Assembly: GCA_021234155.1 (NCBI GenBank)
Contig: JAJEKV010000033.1
Location: 8,775,641-8,839,640, forward strand
Origin: Isoetes taiwanensis
Taxonomy: Eukaryota > Streptophyta > Lycopodiopsida > Isoetales > Isoetaceae
Length of the DNA stretch: 64,000 nt
Direction: 5' to 3'
The position numbers were made by a program, and so were the translations under genes. Every line of letters starts with the position of its first letter. Position 1 is the first letter of the stretch. The notes under the pieces were generated by a model. That model was given only the letters and a program-made list of their open reading frames with translations. It did no database searches and had not been told where the DNA came from. Of the stretch, positions 60,301 through 64,000 are shown piece after piece.

Positions 60301-61790
60301 GCTTCGAGTAGGTCCAAACAAATCCAAGATTGGTCTGGGAGAACTTAGCAAACCGCAAAGTATCCTGTAGGCATTGCAGAGGCTCTGAAATGGTGATTTG
60401 AATGGTGAAATTACCCTAGAGACTAAATTACACGATCAGTTTTGCAAAAGTAAGAAACACTTACACCCTACATGGCAATATTCAACATCCACTTCCTAGG
60501 CCAATTGACTACGAGTGTGCTGGACATGAGCTACTTTGGCGTTTCTTCGATAAGGAATGGTCTTTTGGCGAAGCAATGGAAAGTGACAGATTGGAGTTTG
60601 TATTAATGCACAGTATGCAATTAAATTCTGGTTTTTTGTCAGCTGGCCTCCTAAGTCATCACTAGCATGCATGTCAAATTTTATAATTTTCGGATAAGAT
60701 TTAGATCAAAGAGTTAGTATTAAAACGGTTCGGGTAGCATGTTGTTGGGCAGCCAAATCGACAACCTTCCCCAAGTCAAAACAAGGCCAAGACCTTGCAC
60801 GACCGCCTCACTAGGGGGGAAATCCGGATCCCAGAAGGCGAACCCCTAAAAAAGTTCCCGAGGCAGTCTTTCCTGGCAGCGCTACTGCGGAGGGTCGTAT
60901 GCTAACGATCATCCTCTCGGAGCTCGCATCCCCTATCTAACCGTTGAATCCTCCTTTCAAAGACTCTGTTTTGAGCAGGTCCAAAAAAATTCAAGATCGG
61001 TCCAGGAGAACTTAGTATCTTGCGGGCGACTGTGTAGAAACCGAAGTGTTTTGTCGTTTGGGCATTGCAGAGGCTCCGGAATGGCGATTTGACTTTGCCA
61101 TGTCGTCAGGAATGATAAAATTACTGTAGAAACTAAGTTAGACGGTCAATTTTGCAAAAGGAAGAAATGTTTACGCCCTACATGGCAATATTCAACATCC
61201 ATTTCCTAGGCCAATTGACTATGAGTGTGCTGGACATGAGCTACTTGGGCGCTTCTTCGATAAGGAGTGGTTTTTTGGCAACGAGACTTGGTCCCTAGGG
61301 CAATGTCGACGTTCTGAGTCCATTGGCAAAGTTAAATCACGGTTCCAGAGAGGGAAAGCTTCTCGTCCTTTGCCACTTTCGTAGGATTTTTAGGGTCCAT
61401 TCTCTGGTGTCAACACCCCCCCTCTACGTGAAGACACAGCGCAAGGTCCTGGTCGAATCTGACAAGGATAGGGCTTCTAAAATGTAAACCTTGTGACTTT
61501 CCAGATTCTTGAATGGTTTGCATTTTGGGTGCCGAGTTTTGGTCTTTTACACTTGGGACTTGGCCGAGAAGCTGCAGTTGTGAACCCAAAATCAAGGAGC
61601 GCTTTTGCAACAGCAAGACATTCATAAATTCGTAATTAATGCATAGTACGCAATTAAATTCTGGTTTTTTGTCAGCTGGCTTCCTAAGTCATCACTAGCA
61701 TGCAAGCCAATTTTCCGAATTTTTGGATAAGGTTTAGATCAAAAGAGTTAGCATTAGAACGGTCCGAGTTGAAAAAGTAGCATTAAAAAT
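57345..61790. repeat. About 1.05-kb tandem repeat array, roughly four units
   Basis: Landmark GCCAATTGACTACGAGTGT (or GCCACTTGACTACGAGTGT) occurs at about 58332, 59442, 60503 and 61210; landmark AGCCAAATCAC at 57462, 58445 and 59559, with a variant at 61330. Spacing is 0.98-1.1 kb; one unit has about 400 bp deleted at 60567-60600. Unit borders are arbitrary. Open frames inside are short, differ between units and match no family, so I treat it as satellite-like DNA. Confidence 0.9.
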
Positions 61791-63215
61791 AGGGGCACAA
61801 GTACTACTGGTGGTAACCTAACCTCTTTAAATCTAACAAAATAAAAACTTGAGATAAACTACATCTTCGCATGTTGATAAGGTGTTATTTCTCATAGCAG
61901 GGGGTGTGGAGTTCGATTTCAAGACCAAATTAAAACGGCTTGAACTAGCCAAAACTAGCACAAACATCAGCATTGGTCAATCCCTTTGCTGTCTTATCTG
62001 ACCATACGAGAACAATTAAGTCAAGGATGGTACCGTCATTTCTTAGTATACAGTTTCTAATGCCATCATCAATAGCTACAATTTCAAAGCATGAGTACCA
62101 AATCAACCAGATAACTTATGGTCAATGTAACATATTGTCCAAAAAATATCACTTAGTCTAAGAGGAAATGAAGCCAATTCACACTATTAAACCTCTATGG
62201 TTCTAATTTCTAAGGTCACGTTCATCGTAAGTCACTCAAAACTAAATTTTTTTTAGTGCATCCACTATTTCTCAAATACATGGTGCCTTTTAAATTTTGA
62301 TATCAGACAAAGCCAAGATTTGATCTTCCATGCAAAAATTTCATGCATCCTGACATCCTTTCTTAAGATTAGAATACTATCTCTGTCATTTGATTTTAAA
62401 TCCAAAAATCATCACAAAGTTAAAAGAGTAGTTCAAAACCACTTCAGCTGTAGCAAGACAGACACATGACAGTCATATTGAATCTTTTATATTCAGCACA
62501 AAGCAATGAGTATAGAGCCTTTGAACGTCATATATCAGTTAGACAAAGCTGAAATGCCTCCAAAGAAGAACGTGCATTGGTCAAAATAGGGGAAGTTCAA
62601 CAAATATATGTTCTTTTCAAAATGAAAATAGTGTAGACATTACTGAGTTTGACAGGCAATATCTGGGCCAAATAGCTAGTAGTAATATATGAACATATTC
62701 AAGTTTGTTCAGGCCTAAGCTTATGACAGGGCTGCTTTTGACTTGCAAAAATGGCCACAACTGGCATACAAATTAGCATGTCTTAAGAAAAAGATTACAA
62801 TATGCATAGAAGCCTACCCAAACTTGTGCGCTTGTTTCAGCATATTACCTTATATAGTATCAATGAGTAGAAGCAGAGATGTGAAAATATGGATCAAAGA
62901 CTCGAATAAACAGTACAATGCAACTATTTGTGGCCTTTCTCAACTTTGAGCTAATGTCATTTGTGGTTCTATTGCCAGTCTCCAAGCTCAAGCATAACCT
63001 ATGACAAAAGCAATACATTAGGAAGAGAAGCATGTACCTGCAGCCAACCAATACATAATTAGCCATAGACTGGGTAAAAATGCAAGGGCCAAAAGGTACC
63101 TTAGGCTTCTCGGTTATTAACCATTTGCCTAATGTAATCCTTTTGTCCCAAGTTAGAAAGAACCATGAACAAGAAATATATAATAAAATTCAGCATAAAT
63201 CATACAGACGAAAGA
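61791..63215. other. AT-rich, non-coding
   Basis: Nothing recognised. Confidence 0.4.
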
Positions 63216-63712
63216 ATAGAATAGTTTTTTTAACGTCCATGGAGACCAATAGGTCATGGAACCCATACAATGGGCTAGTACAATCATTACTACTAGGATT
63301 AAAAAAACCCCTGCCTCGAAAGGTTTTCAAGGGAAAAACCTTTGCAGTAATGATGATACTAGACAAGCGGAGATAATGACTACTGAGGGCTCAGTAATTG
63401 CAGACGTTTATCTAGAACCTCAAGTATGTATAATGTCAAGTCATGCACAGATCGTGTTCTGAGAAGTTGTGGAAGCGTGTAATAGAATGCTAAGGTCAAA
63501 AAATGATTCCAGACTATCTCAAAAGCAGAGCAACTCAGAAGAGTATGGCTTTCATCTTCAATAACCTGTAACTGGCAACAGGCACATAGTCTTGCTTCTC
63601 GCGGCAATTGCGGCCGCTCCCATCTACCTGTCTCAATCCGTAACCTGTGGGACCCCGTGTGAATTGATGCAATAGCTACAAGCTTCTTCTTGGACAATGA
63701 AGCAAGCAAATA
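63216..63712 (-). mobile_element. LINE family A, 3' fragment
   Basis: The minus strand encodes the C-terminal end (KKLVAIASIHTGSHRLRIET), then the zinc knuckle EARLCACCQLQVIEDESHTL followed by LSC at about 63585-63520. The hairpin follows at 63300-63345, then a short AGAATAGAATAG tail at 63212-63223. The C-terminal frame is open for 109 codons. Confidence 0.85.
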
Positions 63713-64000
63713 AGCTTGGGGCCCTGGTGCTAAGGTGGGATTTATGTGTGCATGATAATGACCAGTTTTTTCAAAATATCACACTGTATCTTACTGTTTG
63801 CAGCCTTTAATCTTTATCCCTATCAACTATATAGTCAGGTTTATACAATAAGGGAAATATTAGACCATATTCTAGTGCGCAAGCTTTATCTCTTAAATTG
63901 AACTTGGCTTGCAGAATGTATCCATTTATTGGTTTGCAAAATGTATCCCTCTGCTCAGATGTGTTTCCATCCAAGCAACGTTCAAGACTCTGTAACTAGA
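63713..64000. other. Non-coding end of window
   Basis: Nothing recognised. Confidence 0.4.

Noticed and set aside
57450-61790. Open frames of 60-150 codons within the 1.05-kb units as a gene family
   Set aside because: Frames are not conserved between units, and the longest one exists in one unit only.

Overview
This is a window of a large, transposon-rich eukaryotic nuclear genome, almost certainly from a land plant. The basis is a spliced germin-like protein gene with GT-AG introns, remnants of a plant-type pentatricopeptide repeat (PPR) gene, a Ty3/Gypsy chromovirus, a plant L1 element with a DUF4283-like ORF1, and several plant-style MITEs. The germin-like protein lacks the N-terminal cysteine pair of typical flowering-plant germins, and the dominant LINE is not of the L1 type. 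I therefore lean towards a fern or other seedless plant, but that is inference. I saw no rRNA or tRNA gene, CRISPR array or prokaryotic operon.

Layout. 1-2.3 kb: decayed copy of a non-L1 LINE (here called family A). 2.3-4.6 kb: no recognised gene. 4.6-8.4 kb: block with inverted ends and palindromic subterminal repeats, probably a DNA transposon. 8.4-19 kb: a 5'-truncated Ty3/Gypsy chromovirus, split inside its reverse transcriptase by a 6.6-kb L1 with a 12-bp target duplication. 19-23.3 kb: two more family A copies; the second is the best preserved. 23.7-25.7 kb: roughly 0.6-kb repeat units, one carrying a 321-bp MITE. 28.8-30 kb: Helitron-like 5' end beside a PPR pseudogene. 33.3-34.3 kb: the only gene that looks intact, a germin-like protein with four exons. 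37-41.3 kb: Tourist-like MITE and a family A copy split by 1.6 kb of foreign sequence. 42.6-46.1 kb: two LTR-like arms facing opposite ways. 47.9-48.4 kb: hAT-type MITE with perfect 8-bp target duplication. 48.8-56.2 kb: more family A pieces, one split by a 3.4-kb Mutator-like insertion with a 10-bp target duplication. 56.4-61.8 kb: three tandem arrays (4-bp, about 103-bp and about 1.05-kb units). 63.2-63.7 kb: another family A 3' end.

The biology is mostly layered transposition. Several insertions can be read precisely because the interrupted sequence is known from its coding frame or from a sister copy. Family A repeatedly ends in a pentanucleotide (TATTC)n tail preceded by a GC-rich hairpin, and a hairpin of similar sequence occurs in the otherwise different 23.8-25.3 kb units. 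The germin-like gene keeps all four predicted metal ligands and is the only candidate for a working host gene.
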